Positions 21,860-31,722 of a stretch of DNA of 64,000 nucleotides are shown one piece after another; position 1 is the first letter of the stretch, and each line of letters starts with the position of its first letter. The DNA comes from Sedimenticola hydrogenitrophicus (GTDB lineage Bacteria; Pseudomonadota; Gammaproteobacteria; Chromatiales; Chromatiaceae). The stretch is from assembly GCF_029017505.1 (NCBI RefSeq), contig NZ_JAQGEI010000010.1:83620-147619 (forward strand). Direction: 5' to 3'. The notes beneath the pieces are model-generated. The model searched no databases, had not been told where the DNA came from, and worked only from the letters and a program-made list of their open reading frames with translations. A program made the position numbers and the translations under genes.

Positions 21860-24800
21860 CTACATGGCCGCCAGTGCGGCCGCCTCCGAGATATCCACCG
21901 AGACCAGGCGCGATACGCCCGGCTCATGCATGGTGACGCCGGTAAGCTGGTTGGCGATCTCCATGGTGATCTTGTTATGACTGATGAAGATGAACTGCAC
22001 CTGCTCCGACATGGACTTCACCAGTTCGCAGAAACGTCCCACGTTGGCATCGTCGAGCGGCGCATCCACCTCGTCGAGCATACAGAACGGCGCCGGATTC
22101 AGTTCAAAGATGGCGAACACCAGGGCCACCGCGGTGAGCGCCTTTTCGCCGCCGGAGAGCAGATGGATGCTGGAATTGCGTTTGCCGGGCGGCCGGGCCA
22201 TGACCGTGACGCCGGTGTCCAGCAGGTCCTCGCCGGTCAGCTGCAGATAGGCGTGCCCGCCACCGAACAGGCGCGGAAACTTCTCCTGCAGGCCGATATT
22301 GACCTTGTCGAAGGTCTCCCTGAAGCGGGTGCGGGTCTCCCGGTCGATCTTGCGGATGGCGTTCTCCAGGGTCTCCAGCGATTCGGTCACATCGGCATGC
22401 TGGGCATCCAGGTATTTCATCCGTTCGGACTGCTCCTGGTACTCATCGATGGCCGCCAGGTTGATCGGGCCGAGACGGCGGATGCGGGCATCCATCTGCT
22501 CCACCTGCTGCTGCCACTCCTCGATACCGGCCTCGCCCGGCAGTTCCAGGAACAGCTGTTCACGCTGGAAGCCGGTCTCCTTCAGCTGCTCTTCCACGGT
22601 CTTGCAGCGGATCAGCACCTCCTGCCGCCCCATCCGCGCCTGATCCATAATGGTACGCTGACGCATCACCTCCTGTTCGCAGGCCGAACGTTCCTGCTCC
22701 AGCCGCCGGACCCGGACATCGATCTCTTCCAGGGTGGCGCGCGCCCTGGCCAGCTCCGCCTCCACCTCGACCCGCAGGGCCAGTTGCTGTTCCAAGGCCT
22801 CGCCCTTCTCCAGCAGCGGCTCCTGCCCCTCTTCCAGGGCCTGCATCAGCTCCTCGCGACGCGTTGTCAGGTGCGCCAGCTGGCCCTGCATGCGCTCCAG
22901 ACTCTGGGTCAGGGAGGCGTGGGAGCTGCGCATGGATTCGATCTGCAGGGCGACGGCATGGGCCTGGTTGCGCTGCCGGTGGGACTCCTCGCGGATCTCA
23001 TTCAGGGTCCGGCTGAGGCTCTCCCGCTGCTGCACCAGCAGTTCCCGTCGTTCGCCCAGGGTCTCCATCTCGTCCAGGGCGGCATGCAGACGCGCCCGCG
23101 ACAGCTCCAGCTCCTCCCGGTCCGCCTCGGCCTGCTCGCGCAGCTCATCCATCTCGCGCTGAATGGTTTCACCCCGGTGTTTCAGATGCTCGGCACGGGT
23201 ACGCTTGCCGGTCAGTTGCGAGCGCAGCTCGGAGAGTCCCCGGTTCACCTCGTTGAGCTGTTTCTGGGCCTGTTCCTTCTCCTGTTCCGCCGCATGCAGC
23301 CGCTCACGCCCCTCGGCCAGCGCCGCCGCGGCCTGCTCCGCCTGCGCCTCCAACTGGTCGATCCGCTCACCCAGCTGGCGGATCTCCTGTTCACGCGCCA
23401 GCACACCGGATGTCTCGTCCTCGCCCCGGCTCAGGCGCAACCAGTTGCGGCCCAGCCAGACACCCTCCGGGGTGATTACCGATTCATCGGCTTGCAGGCT
23501 GCCGCGCAGGGCATAGGCCTGGGCCAGGTCGGCCGCCGTGCGTACCTTGCCCAGCAGCCCGGCCAGTGACCAGGGCGCCTGGACCCGGTGCAGCAGCGCA
23601 TCGGCCGCGGCAGCCGGGGCCTCCCCGGTGATGCTGGTATCGAACAGGCTGAGGGCGCCGCTCTCAAAGGTGTCCAGGACACCCTGCAGGTCATTCAGCC
23701 CGGCACGGCAGACCGACTGCAGATGGAAGCCCAGAACGGTCTCCACCGCCCGCTGCCAGCCGGACTCCACCTCGATCTCCTGGGCCAGCCGGGAGGCCTT
23801 TCCCAGACCCTGGTCCTCCAGCCACTCGGTGACCGCGTGCTCCTGTTTGCCCAGGGCAGCCTGCTGCAGCGCCTCCAGCGAGGCATACCGGCCGCGTGCC
23901 GTCTGCAGTGCCGCGCGGGCCTCGTCCAGCAGCTGCCCGGTCTGCAGGTTGGCCTGGCGAATCGTGGTGATGCTGTCGGCCGCTGTGGTCAGATTTTCCT
24001 GCAGCAGCGTCGACTGCTCTTCGCGCTCCTGCTCCTGCAGCTCCAGGATCTGGATACTCTCCAGTAGCGGCTGGTCGTTGAGCCGTTCCAGCTCTTCCAT
24101 GAAGCGTTCCAGCCGTTTCTGCGTCTGGCTACCCTTGTCATCCAGGTGATTGATCCGGGTACGCTCGACCTGGGCGGTCTGGGCCGGTTCCGCCGCCTGG
24201 TGATTGAAGCGCTCCCACTCATTCTGCCAGGCCTGCATGGCCTGCTCGGCGTCCGCCAGCCGGGTGGCGGACTCCAGTTCTATCTCCCGCGCCTGTTCCA
24301 GCAGCGGTTCCTGCTCTTCCAGGCTGGCGTTCAGCTCTTCGAGGCGCGCCTCGTCCTGCTGGCGGTGGTCGCTGGACTCCTGCCACGCCTGCTCGGTCTG
24401 GTGCAGATCATGTTCGAATTGGGCACGACTCTCCTTGGCGTACTGGATCGACTGCTCCAGGCGGGCGATCTCGCTGCCGACCGCGTAGAAACGCCCCTGC
24501 ACCTCGTTGAAATTGTCATTGGCCTCGGTATGGCCGCTGCGATCGCGTTCGATATCCGCTTCCAGACGCCGCTGCCGGGCGACCACCGCCTCCAGGTCGG
24601 TCTCCTGCTCCAGGATCTCCTTGTCGCGGCGTTTGATGTCGTCATCCATACCGCGCCAGCGCAGGGCCAGCAGCTCGGCCTGCAGGCGCCGTTCCTGCTC
24701 CTTATACTCCTTGTAACGCTCGGCGGTATTGGCCTGGCGCTGCAGGTGCTGCAGCTGCTTGGCGATCTCCTCGCGCAGGTCGTTCAACCGGTCCAGGTTC

Positions 24801-25366
24801 TCCTTGGTGCGACGAATCCGGTTTTCGGTATCGCGCCGTCGCTCCTTGTATTTGGAGATGCCGGCCGCCTCCTCGAGGAAGGCGCGCAGGTCTTCCGGGC
24901 GCGCCTCGATCAGCCGTGAGATCATGCCCTGTTCGATAATGGAGTAGCTGCGCGGACCCAGGCCGGTACCAAGGAACAGGTCGGTGATGTCGCGCCGGCG
25001 GCAGCGCCCCCCGTTCATAAAATAGTTCGACTGACCGTCGCGGGAGACCTGGCGCTTGACCGAGATGGTACTGTACTGGGCATACTGGCCGCCGGCGGTG
25101 CCGTCGCTGTTGTCAAACACCAGCTCGATACTGGCCGTGCCGACCGGCTTGCGGCTGGTGGAGCCGTTGAAGATCACGTCCGCCATCGACTCGCCACGCA
25201 GCATCTTGGCGGAACTCTCCCCCATCACCCAGCGTACCGCGTCGATAACGTTGGATTTGCCACAGCCATTCGGCCCCACAATGCCGACCAGATTGCTCGG
25301 CATATATACGGTCGTCGGATCGACAAAGGATTTGAATCCGGCCAGTTTGATCTTCTCTAATCGCAT
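21860..25366 (-). CDS. smc: Chromosome segregation protein SMC
   Basis: SMC is an ATPase that compacts and separates chromosomes with ScpA and ScpB. The protein has an N-terminal Walker A (GPNGCGKSN near residue 32), two long coiled coils rich in Gln, Glu and Arg, a hinge around the middle, and a C-terminal head with LSGGEKALTAVALVFAIF and the Walker B LDEVDAPLDD. I start it at ATG 25366, because MRLEKIKLAGFKSF is the usual N-terminus. The open frame extends 12 codons further to 25402. That gives about 1168 residues, as expected. The scp genes are not nearby. Confidence 0.97.
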   Translation of the reverse strand: MRLEKIKLAGFKSFVDPTTVYMPSNLVGIVGPNGCGKSNVIDAVRWVMGESSAKMLRGESMADVIFNGSTSRKPVGTASIELVFDNSDGTAGGQYAQYSTISVKRQVSRDGQSNYFMNGGRCRRRDITDLFLGTGLGPRSYSIIEQGMISRLIEARPEDLRAFLEEAAGISKYKERRRDTENRIRRTKENLDRLNDLREEIAKQLQHLQRQANTAERYKEYKEQERRLQAELLALRWRGMDDDIKRRDKEILEQETDLEAVVARQRRLEADIERDRSGHTEANDNFNEVQGRFYAVGSEIARLEQSIQYAKESRAQFEHDLHQTEQAWQESSDHRQQDEARLEELNASLEEQEPLLEQAREIELESATRLADAEQAMQAWQNEWERFNHQAAEPAQTAQVERTRINHLDDKGSQTQKRLERFMEELERLNDQPLLESIQILELQEQEREEQSTLLQENLTTAADSITTIRQANLQTGQLLDEARAALQTARGRYASLEALQQAALGKQEHAVTEWLEDQGLGKASRLAQEIEVESGWQRAVETVLGFHLQSVCRAGLNDLQGVLDTFESGALSLFDTSITGEAPAAAADALLHRVQAPWSLAGLLGKVRTAADLAQAYALRGSLQADESVITPEGVWLGRNWLRLSRGEDETSGVLAREQEIRQLGERIDQLEAQAEQAAAALAEGRERLHAAEQEKEQAQKQLNEVNRGLSELRSQLTGKRTRAEHLKHRGETIQREMDELREQAEADREELELSRARLHAALDEMETLGERRELLVQQRESLSRTLNEIREESHRQRNQAHAVALQIESMRSSHASLTQSLERMQGQLAHLTTRREELMQALEEGQEPLLEKGEALEQQLALRVEVEAELARARATLEEIDVRVRRLEQERSACEQEVMRQRTIMDQARMGRQEVLIRCKTVEEQLKETGFQREQLFLELPGEAGIEEWQQQVEQMDARIRRLGPINLAAIDEYQEQSERMKYLDAQHADVTESLETLENAIRKIDRETRTRFRETFDKVNIGLQEKFPRLFGGGHAYLQLTGEDLLDTGVTVMARPPGKRNSSIHLLSGGEKALTAVALVFAIFELNPAPFCMLDEVDAPLDDANVGRFCELVKSMSEQVQFIFISHNKITMEIANQLTGVTMHEPGVSRLVSVDISEAAALAAM

Positions 25367-25577
25367 AGACTCGGTAACATACAGACAGGCGGCCCCGGAC
25401 ACAAGCGAACCGGGTCAGGTTGTTTTACTTTAAATAGTGTATTTATCTTATTGATTATTAACTATAATTACTTGTAATAGTTAATATTTTTCCGGTCGGC
25501 GCGGGCGCTCGCTTCAGACCGGCCCGCAACTCCCGTATAATCGCCGAATTTCTTCCACAGATCGAGTACATTCGCAC

Positions 25578-25967
25578 ATGCCAAGCCAACCCAGCAAGAC
25601 CCTGGAAACCTTCGACAATCCGCAGCCGGAGAGGGACTACACCATCCGCATCGAGGTACCGGAGTTCACCTGTCTCTGCCCCAAGACCGGGCAACCCGAT
25701 TTTGCCGAGCTCACCATCGAGTACATCGCCGACAAGCTCTGCGTCGAGCTGAAGGCACTGAAGCTGTATGCCTGGTCATTCCGCGATGAGGGGGCGTTTC
25801 ACGAGGCGGTGACCAACCGGATCCTGAATGATCTGGTGGCGGCCACCCAGCCCCGCTTCATGCGCCTGACCGCCGACTTCAATGTGCGTGGCGGTATCTA
25901 TACCACGGTGGTCGCCGAACACCGGGCGGAAAACTGGCAGCCGCCGGTGCCGGTCACCCTGCCCTGA
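25578..25967 (+). CDS. queF: NADPH-dependent 7-cyano-7-deazaguanine reductase QueF
   Basis: QueF reduces preQ0 to preQ1 in the synthesis of the tRNA base queuosine. This is the short, single-domain form (129 residues). The nucleophilic cysteine lies in [14 protein letters not shown] (about residues 32-45), and the substrate-binding [16 protein letters not shown] and [12 protein letters not shown] follow. It stands alone, divergent from smc. The ATG at 25578 is the first in frame. No preQ1 riboswitch was apparent in the short AT-rich leader. Confidence 0.96.
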   Translation: MPSQPSKTLETFDNPQPERDYTIRIEVPEFTCLCPKTGQPDFAELTIEYIADKLCVELKALKLYAWSFRDEGAFHEAVTNRILNDLVAATQPRFMRLTADFNVRGGIYTTVVAEHRAENWQPPVPVTLP

Positions 25968-26004
25968 GCTAATTTCCGAGCTTTTTCCCAAGGCCGCGGT
26001 TCAC

Positions 26005-26061
26005 GGCGGACACGGTCCGCCCTAGGGTCATCATGATCCTATAGGGCGGAGCGTGTCCGCC
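26005..26061. repeat. Inverted repeat between queF and rdgC
   Basis: GGCGGACACGGTCCGCCCTA (26005-26024) is mirrored by TAGGGCGGAGCGTGTCCGCC (26042-26061). Each arm can also fold on itself. It lies between two convergent genes and could end transcription from both sides. There is no T-run, so it resembles a REP-type unit more than a classic terminator. Confidence 0.65.
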
Positions 26062-26087
26062 AAGACCACCCCACAGAGGCCGACGGC

Positions 26088-26999
26088 TCAGGTCTCCTCG
26101 GCCAGCCCGCCGCAGGTCTCCACCAGCCGGGCGATGAAGCGCCGCAGCTCCAGGCTCATCAGGGCAAAATCCACATCGAAGCGGGTGGCCGCATCTTCGG
26201 CCTCGGCCGAGGCCGCCTCCTCCAGGATCAGATCGAGGAATTTCAGGCGCTTTATCGACAGGTCATCGGACAGCACAAATCCCAGCCGCTCGCCCCACTC
26301 CAGGGCCAGTTTGACCACCTGCTTGCCGGCCTCCAGGTGGGTACGCAGCTCATCGCCCTCCAGATCCTGCTGCTTGCAGCGGATGATTCCCCCCGCTTCG
26401 ACCGTATCCCGCAGCTCGCACTCATCCTGAATCAGGAACTCCGCCGATGACTCAGCGCCGTTCAGCCAGGCGGTCATCACCGACGCCGGTGCCTGGGCCA
26501 CATCCAACGGCTTGGCCGGCAAGGTACCCAGCGTCTCACGCAACAGGCTGACCAGCTCCTCCGCCCGCTTGGCACTGGAGGCATCCACCACCAGCCAGTT
26601 CGCTTCGGTGTCGATATAGGCGTAGTGGCGGGATGATTTGACAAAGGCGCGCGGCAACAGCTCGAAAATCAATTCATCCTTGAGCTCTTCGCGCTCCTTG
26701 CGCCGGACCTTGCGCGCCTCCGCCTCTTCGAGCGCGGCAATCTTCTCGTCCAGCAGTTCGCGGACCACGGAGGCGGGAAGCAGCCGCTCTTCGCGCCGCG
26801 CACAGATCATGACGCAGCCGTTTGCCGCGTGGGTCAGCAACTCCGCACCCCGGCCGAGTGGCGGCTGCCAGCCGAAGGAAGAGAGTTCGAGGCTGCCACA
26901 ATCCCTTGCCGCGCGTTCGGTCAGCTGTTCATGCAATGCTTCGGGGGTCTGTTCGAAAGGGGTGAGGAGCTTGAATATCTGGAGGTTCTTGAACCACAT
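26088..26999 (-). CDS. rdgC: Recombination-associated protein RdgC
   Basis: RdgC forms a ring-shaped dimer that binds DNA and restrains RecA-driven recombination. The 303-residue length and the start MWFKNLQIFKLLTPF are typical, as are GWQPPLGR near residue 44, EERLLPASVVRELLDEKIA near residue 70, and the C-terminal LSIKRLKFLD and DFALMSLELRRFIARL. It is a single gene convergent with queF. Confidence 0.96.
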   Translation of the reverse strand: MWFKNLQIFKLLTPFEQTPEALHEQLTERAARDCGSLELSSFGWQPPLGRGAELLTHAANGCVMICARREERLLPASVVRELLDEKIAALEEAEARKVRRKEREELKDELIFELLPRAFVKSSRHYAYIDTEANWLVVDASSAKRAEELVSLLRETLGTLPAKPLDVAQAPASVMTAWLNGAESSAEFLIQDECELRDTVEAGGIIRCKQQDLEGDELRTHLEAGKQVVKLALEWGERLGFVLSDDLSIKRLKFLDLILEEAASAEAEDAATRFDVDFALMSLELRRFIARLVETCGGLAEET

Positions 27000-27085
27000 G
27001 CCGGTATAGTTTCCTGCAAAAAGCCGGCATTATCCCGGAACCGCGCTTACCTATCCAGCGTCAATCTTGTGATCTGCAGCCCTAA

Positions 27086-28177
27086 TCACCAACCGCCCAT
27101 GCGCACCGGCACCCGTTTCGCGCCCCAGCTTCCGGGGGTCTCCTCAAATACCCCGGGACAGGCGGTGCCGCAGTACGCACAGTGACCATCCGCCGTGAGG
27201 TGCCACTCGCCCAGTTCGTACCAGTCACGCTCGATCAGCAGCTTGCCGCAACCGGTGCAGTAGGTGCTGCCGCCGCCGGCGTCATGCACATTGCCGGTGT
27301 AGGCGTAGTGCACCCCATTGCTCAGGGCGATCTCCCGGGCACGCGTCAGGGTCTCCGGCGGGGTGGGCGGATGATCCAGCATCTTCCAGTCGGGATGGAA
27401 GGCGGAGAAGTGCATCGGCACGTCCGGGCCGAGATTCTCCACCACCCAGCGGGTCATCTGGTTCAGCTCTTCGTCGCTGTCGTTTTCCCCAGGAATCAGC
27501 AGGTTGGTCAGCTCGAACCAGACCCGGGTCTGCTCCTTCAGGTAAACCAGGGTGTCCAGTACCGGCTGCAGGTGAGCGCCGGTCAACTTGTGGTAGAACT
27601 TATCGCTGAAGGATTTCAGATCGACATTGGCGGCGTCCATGTACTTATAAAACTCCACCCGCGGTTCCGGCGAGATATAGCCTGCCGTCACCGCGACTGC
27701 CTTGATTCCCAGTTCATGACAGGCGATCGCGGTATCCACGGCATACTCCATGAAGATCACCGGATCGTTATAGGTAAAGGCGACACTGCGGCAGCCCAAC
27801 CGACTGGCCCTGGCGGCGATATCCGCCGGCATGGCGGCATCGGCCAGGGTGTCCATTTCGCGGGATTTGCTCATGTCCCAGTTCTGGCAGAACCGGCAGC
27901 TCAGGTTGCAGCCCGCCGTGCCGAATGACAGGACCGGGGTGCCCGGCAGATAGTGGTTCAGCGGCTTCTTCTCGATCGGATCGATACAGAAACCGCTGGA
28001 ACGCCCATAGGTGGTGAGGACGATCTTGCCGTCATGACAGGCGCGCACGAAACAGAGCCCCTGCTGCCCCTCCTTGATTTTGCACTCGCGCGGACAGAGA
28101 TCGCATTGCACCCGGGTCTCATCGACCCGATGCCAGTACTTGGTGGGATAATCGGTGACCGTCGCCGGCATCTTCAA
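27086..28177 (-). CDS. amrS: AmmeMemoRadiSam system radical SAM enzyme
   Basis: This 363-residue protein is the radical-SAM member of the AMMECR1/Memo/radical-SAM set, whose reaction is unknown. The iron-sulfur cluster motif is Cys90-x3-Cys94-x2-Cys97 (CNLSCRFC). Extra cysteines precede it (Cys25, 28, 32, 42). A C-terminal zinc-ribbon-like pair (CTGCG and CAYCG) frames the end. AFTYNDPVIFMEYA is typical of this subfamily of activase-like enzymes. It lies 68 bases after the kinase gene and on the same strand, so it may be transcribed with that two-component pair. Its partners amrB and amrA lie 3.5 kb away on the other strand. Confidence 0.93.
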   Translation of the reverse strand: MKMPATVTDYPTKYWHRVDETRVQCDLCPRECKIKEGQQGLCFVRACHDGKIVLTTYGRSSGFCIDPIEKKPLNHYLPGTPVLSFGTAGCNLSCRFCQNWDMSKSREMDTLADAAMPADIAARASRLGCRSVAFTYNDPVIFMEYAVDTAIACHELGIKAVAVTAGYISPEPRVEFYKYMDAANVDLKSFSDKFYHKLTGAHLQPVLDTLVYLKEQTRVWFELTNLLIPGENDSDEELNQMTRWVVENLGPDVPMHFSAFHPDWKMLDHPPTPPETLTRAREIALSNGVHYAYTGNVHDAGGGSTYCTGCGKLLIERDWYELGEWHLTADGHCAYCGTACPGVFEETPGSWGAKRVPVRMGGW

Positions 28178-28245
28178 CCTCCGCGATCTGAACCGCCCAG
28201 TGGATGCAGACCCTATATCAAAATCCTAGACCAATGGGGCATGGA

Positions 28246-29697
28246 TCACCAGCTCTCCGCGACCGGCACCGCGCAACGTACCAGGGTCCCCCCGCCCGCG
28301 GCCGGGGTAATACTGAGCCGGGCGCCGATGCTATTCGCCCGATATCGCATGATACGCAACCCCAGGCATTTCCCGGGGTTCTGCTCCGGTCCGATGCCGA
28401 TCCCGTTGTCCCGCACACTCAACATCAGGCCGTCGGGACCACCCTCCAGACTGACCTCGACCCGTTGCGGCAGCCCGTGCCTGACGGCGTTGTGCAGCGC
28501 CTCCTGGGCGATGCGGTAGAGCTGCATCGCCACGGTGCTGTTCTCGACCCGTACCGGGCCGGCATGTCGGCAGTGGCACGCTACTCCACTGCTGAGGCGG
28601 ACCCGGTCGGTGAGCTTGACCAGCGCATCCACCAGCCCCTCGGGATCAAACTCGACCGGGATCAGATCACGGGCGATGGCACGGCTCTCCTCCAGTGCGG
28701 CCTGCAGATGTCCCCCGAGCTCCTTCAGATCCCCCGCCAGCTCCTTCAGGCCACCGGCGTCCAGCCGGTGCTGAATACTGCGCGCCAGCATGGAGAGTGC
28801 GGTCAGCTGCTGGCCGAGACCGTCGTGGATCTCGCGCCCGATGCGCTCCTGCTCGGCGGTGCTCGCTTCGATAATCCTCCGCTCCAACGATTTGCGTTCG
28901 CTGATATCACGGACGAAGGCAAAAAGCAGACCGCCCCCCCCCGGCGAGTAGGAGACGTTGATCTCCACTGGCCAGACCTTGCCATCCCGGGTGCGTTGGC
29001 GGGTTTCGAACAGATGACAGCCCTGGCACACCACCGTCTCGATATGTTTTTTTATCTCCTCCTGCGACTCCCGGGCAGCCAGGTCGGCAACCTCCATGCT
29101 GAGCAGCTCCTCCCGGCTGTAGCCCGAACGACGCACATAGGCATCATTGACGGCCAGAAGGCGGCCCTCCCTGTCCAGCATCCAGAAACCGTCCTCGGCG
29201 GTCTCGATCACCGCGCGGTAGCGGGCCTCCTGTTCGGCGAGCGCTTGCTCGCCCTGCTTGCGCGCCTGGATATCCTCCATGACCGCGATGAAGCAGGTCA
29301 CTTTACCCCGCGCATCGCGGACCCCGGTGAGCGAAGTCTGCGCCCAGAAGGTCCGGCCGTCCTTGCAGCGGAAACGATTTTCCATGCTGAAGCTGTCGAT
29401 CCGGCCCTTGCGCACCCGATCTATCCAGCGCAGCCCCTGTGTCACGTCCTCGGAATGGGTCCACTCGGTGAAGTGGCGGCCGCACAGCTCTGCCTCGCTA
29501 TAACCGAGCATCCGTTGCAGCGCCCGGTTCACATGGGTGGGTCTGCCATCCGGGGACACCCGGCAGATGCCGACCGGTGCCTGCTCGAACAGGGCACGGA
29601 ATCCCCCCTCGCTCTCGCACAGGCGTCGATTCTCCGCTTCCAGTGCGGCAATCCGCTGCCACGGGTCCGTCATGGAGGGAGGGGGCCGGTCAATCAT
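28246..29697 (-). CDS. PAS-domain sensor histidine kinase, NarX/HisKA_3 type
   Basis: The 483-residue kinase has no transmembrane segment and is probably cytoplasmic. Two PAS domains come first (about residues 28-150 and 155-275; FRALFEQAPVGICRV and YRAVIETAEDGFWML). A HisKA_3 dimerisation domain with the phospho-accepting histidine in GREIHDGLGQQLTAL follows, and then an ATPase domain (YRIAQEALHNAVRHG and DNGIGIG). A CQGC cysteine pair lies in the second PAS domain and could bind a metal or sense redox. The LuxR-type regulator 67 bases upstream is its likely partner. The start could also be the ATG 8 codons inside. Confidence 0.92.
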   Translation of the reverse strand: MIDRPPPSMTDPWQRIAALEAENRRLCESEGGFRALFEQAPVGICRVSPDGRPTHVNRALQRMLGYSEAELCGRHFTEWTHSEDVTQGLRWIDRVRKGRIDSFSMENRFRCKDGRTFWAQTSLTGVRDARGKVTCFIAVMEDIQARKQGEQALAEQEARYRAVIETAEDGFWMLDREGRLLAVNDAYVRRSGYSREELLSMEVADLAARESQEEIKKHIETVVCQGCHLFETRQRTRDGKVWPVEINVSYSPGGGGLLFAFVRDISERKSLERRIIEASTAEQERIGREIHDGLGQQLTALSMLARSIQHRLDAGGLKELAGDLKELGGHLQAALEESRAIARDLIPVEFDPEGLVDALVKLTDRVRLSSGVACHCRHAGPVRVENSTVAMQLYRIAQEALHNAVRHGLPQRVEVSLEGGPDGLMLSVRDNGIGIGPEQNPGKCLGLRIMRYRANSIGARLSITPAAGGGTLVRCAVPVAESW

Positions 29698-29764
29698 GGC
29701 CGATCATCGGATGGGACCGGCGCGGGGATTTGATATGAGCACCCGGATTGCCGCACATAACCGG

Positions 29765-30430
29765 TCAGTTGCGTTCCAGCGACCACTGGGTGGCGTAGCG
29801 TGATAATTCGGTGGCGGAGAGGAGTTTCAGCTTTTTCTTGATCTTTTCCCGGTGACTCTCCACGGTCTTGACACTGAGGTGCAGTTGCTCCGCGATCCGT
29901 GAGGTGCCGATGCCTTGGCCGATCAAGCTGAACACCTCCAGTTCACGGTCGGTGAGTGCCTCCACGGAACCCAGCTGAACGCCCCCCTCCGCCTGCAGTA
30001 CGCGCTGGGTCATGGCATCGCTCAGGTAGATCTCCCCGCGCAGCACCTGGTGCACGGCCTCCACCACATGGTCGGTTGCCTCCTGTTTGTTGATGTAACC
30101 ACGGGCGCCCGCTTTCAGTGCGCGTTCGGCGAACAGGGATTCGTCATGCATGGAACAGACCAGCAGACGCACGTCCGGCAGGCGCATGTGCAGATGTTTG
30201 ACCAGTTCCAGGCCACTGCCCTCGGCCAGGGAGAGGTCGACGATCACCACGTCCGGGTGCTGGTCGGTCGCCAGGCGCATCGCCTCGGTGAAACCGGACG
30301 CCTCGCCACAGACCGCCAGGTCTGGTTCATCGCCGATCAGCGCCCGAAAGCCGGCGCGCACCAGTGGGTGGTCATCCACGATGAGAATCCGCGTCTGCCC
30401 TGTAGGTGGTATCAAGTCGTTTTTTGCCAT
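29765..30430 (-). CDS. NarL/LuxR-family response regulator
   Basis: This 221-residue regulator has a receiver domain (residues 14-130; ILIVDDHPLVR and phospho-acceptor Asp in VVIVDLSLAEGSG) and a C-terminal LuxR helix-turn-helix (residues about 158-215; ALTDRELEVFSLIGQGI and VKTVESHREKIKKKLKL). It lies directly upstream of the PAS kinase in the same direction, and amrS follows, so the three may form one operon. Its target promoters are unknown. Adjacent PilZ and AmmeMemoRadiSam genes are natural candidates. Confidence 0.93.
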   Translation of the reverse strand: MAKNDLIPPTGQTRILIVDDHPLVRAGFRALIGDEPDLAVCGEASGFTEAMRLATDQHPDVVIVDLSLAEGSGLELVKHLHMRLPDVRLLVCSMHDESLFAERALKAGARGYINKQEATDHVVEAVHQVLRGEIYLSDAMTQRVLQAEGGVQLGSVEALTDRELEVFSLIGQGIGTSRIAEQLHLSVKTVESHREKIKKKLKLLSATELSRYATQWSLERN

Positions 30431-30486
30431 TGCCAGGATTGCCCGCCTTAGAGTCCGGTTGTGCGTAATTACCCTTTAATCCCTTA

Positions 30487-30645
30487 GGGCTCGCGCAAGA
30501 ATAATTCCGTAGTACCGAGGGCGTCACTGGGCCACTCCGGCAAGGCACGCTTTGCAGGCAATGGCTGCTCCCTTGCCAAAAAGCGTAACACCGCAGGCGG
30601 GGTCCAGTGGCGACCGAATACCGGAACTAATTTTTGCGCGAGCCC
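30487..30645. repeat. MITE-like element family B, copy 1 (159 bp)
   Basis: GGGCTCGCGCAAGAATAA at the left is mirrored by TTTTTGCGCGAGCCC at the right, flanked on each side by TTA. An inner pair around GGCAAGGCACGCTTTG and TTGCCAAAAAGCGT adds a second palindrome. An element of identical length with over 85% visible identity lies at 49937-50095. No coding potential is seen. It occupies most of the gap between the response regulator and the PilZ gene. Confidence 0.88.
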
Positions 30646-30868
30646 TTAGTCCAAGTCCTATTCTAGAGCCAGCCGATAAGCAGAAATACAGATATACATC
30701 AATAAATGTACGGTTAAGACAATCCCCTGATCCCTGAATGGGGGATTCCCCTATCGGGCGGGGCGGTTCTATTTGCCAGAATAGGCTAACGCATTGGTTG
30801 TAAGGCTATTGCCGAAAAGGGTCTGGGGAACCCTCAAAATGGAATCGCAATCTTGGAGACCCTGCAGC

Positions 30869-31267
30869 ATGGAACATCGCTATTGCCCGAGAATCAAGGA
30901 ATCCCTCGCCGTCAGCCTTTGGCATGGCGGAGAGTGGTGGGGAACCTACACCACGGAAAATATCAGTCTTGACGGCCTGTTTCTGCAAATCAGTCCGATG
31001 GACAAGCACGAGATCATCAGGCTGCGACGCAACCCGCTGGTGAAGATATGCGTGGAGTGCCTCGGCACCAGACACTGTATGTCGGCATTCGTGGTACACC
31101 GCTCGGGACAGGGCCTTGGACTGATGCTGGCCCCGCCAGATAGTGAATACACCAATACGGTCCTGAAGCTGCTGAACCAGCAGTTGCAGTCGCCGACGCA
31201 GAACGTCGTACGCCATGGCAATCGGGAGGATCCCCCTCCACCCTCGATCAGCGGCAGTATCTGGTAA
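30869..31267 (+). CDS. PilZ-domain protein (probable cyclic di-GMP receptor)
   Basis: The product of about 132 residues carries the c-di-GMP-binding signature: RYCPR (R-x3-R) at residues 4-8 and NISLDG ([D/N]xSxxG) about 30 residues later. The PilZ barrel fills most of the protein, and a Pro/Gln-rich tail follows. I start it at ATG 30869, with GGAG about 10 bases upstream. The frame is open to 30794, but the extra 25 residues precede the domain and look random. It is divergent from the two-component genes and followed at once by a decayed receiver gene. Confidence 0.8.
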   Translation: MEHRYCPRIKESLAVSLWHGGEWWGTYTTENISLDGLFLQISPMDKHEIIRLRRNPLVKICVECLGTRHCMSAFVVHRSGQGLGLMLAPPDSEYTNTVLKLLNQQLQSPTQNVVRHGNREDPPPPSISGSIW

Positions 31268-31272
31268 AGGCG

Positions 31273-31602
31273 ATGACCGTTACGCCGAACCCGGTTCGGC
31301 CGTACGCTGAAAGACCCGACAGACAGCGTGTCCTGCTGGTGGATGACGACATCCACAGGCTGGACAGCCTGGCGCTGCTGCTGCGCGACGAGGGCTACAC
31401 AGTCGAATAGACAACCGATGGACGAACCTGCCTGGAACGACCGAAGCGTGCGGATATCGATCTGTGGAATCTCAACCTCGCCATGCCACGGAAAAGCGCA
31501 AGCTGCCTCGGCTGCATGAAGAGCCACTTGGCGGTAAGCGAAAAACGTGCGGAATACCGCGAGCAAGCGACCGTATCGATGGACAACACTGCGGTTCGCT
31601 GA
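31273..31602 (+). pseudogene. Decayed response-regulator receiver gene
   Basis: ATG at 31273 opens a 45-residue frame ending at TAG 31408-31410. It has a clear receiver N-terminus, RVLLVDDDIHRLDSLALLLRD. Reading through the stop in the same frame to 31602 continues receiver-like sequence: TTDGRTCLERPKRADIDLWN and LNLAMPRKS. The phospho-acceptor Asp (normally LDLAMP) is Asn. Both the stop and the lost Asp argue for a dead gene. The later part, EKRAEYREQ, suggests it was once fused to a coiled-coil or kinase region. Confidence 0.75.
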
Positions 31603-31722
31603 GCTCAGCGCATCCCGGAAGTCTGTCGGGGGCCGCCTGTAGCCGGGCCATCTGACTGCTATATTTGAAAGAGCAAACCATCGGCCGTTTTTCCTTGCCG
31701 ACAAGGACCAGGACCCGCACGC

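Noticed and set aside
28204..29733. A 509-codon plus-strand frame antisense to the PAS kinase
   Set aside because: The minus-strand kinase has complete PAS, HisKA_3 and ATPase motifs; this frame has none.
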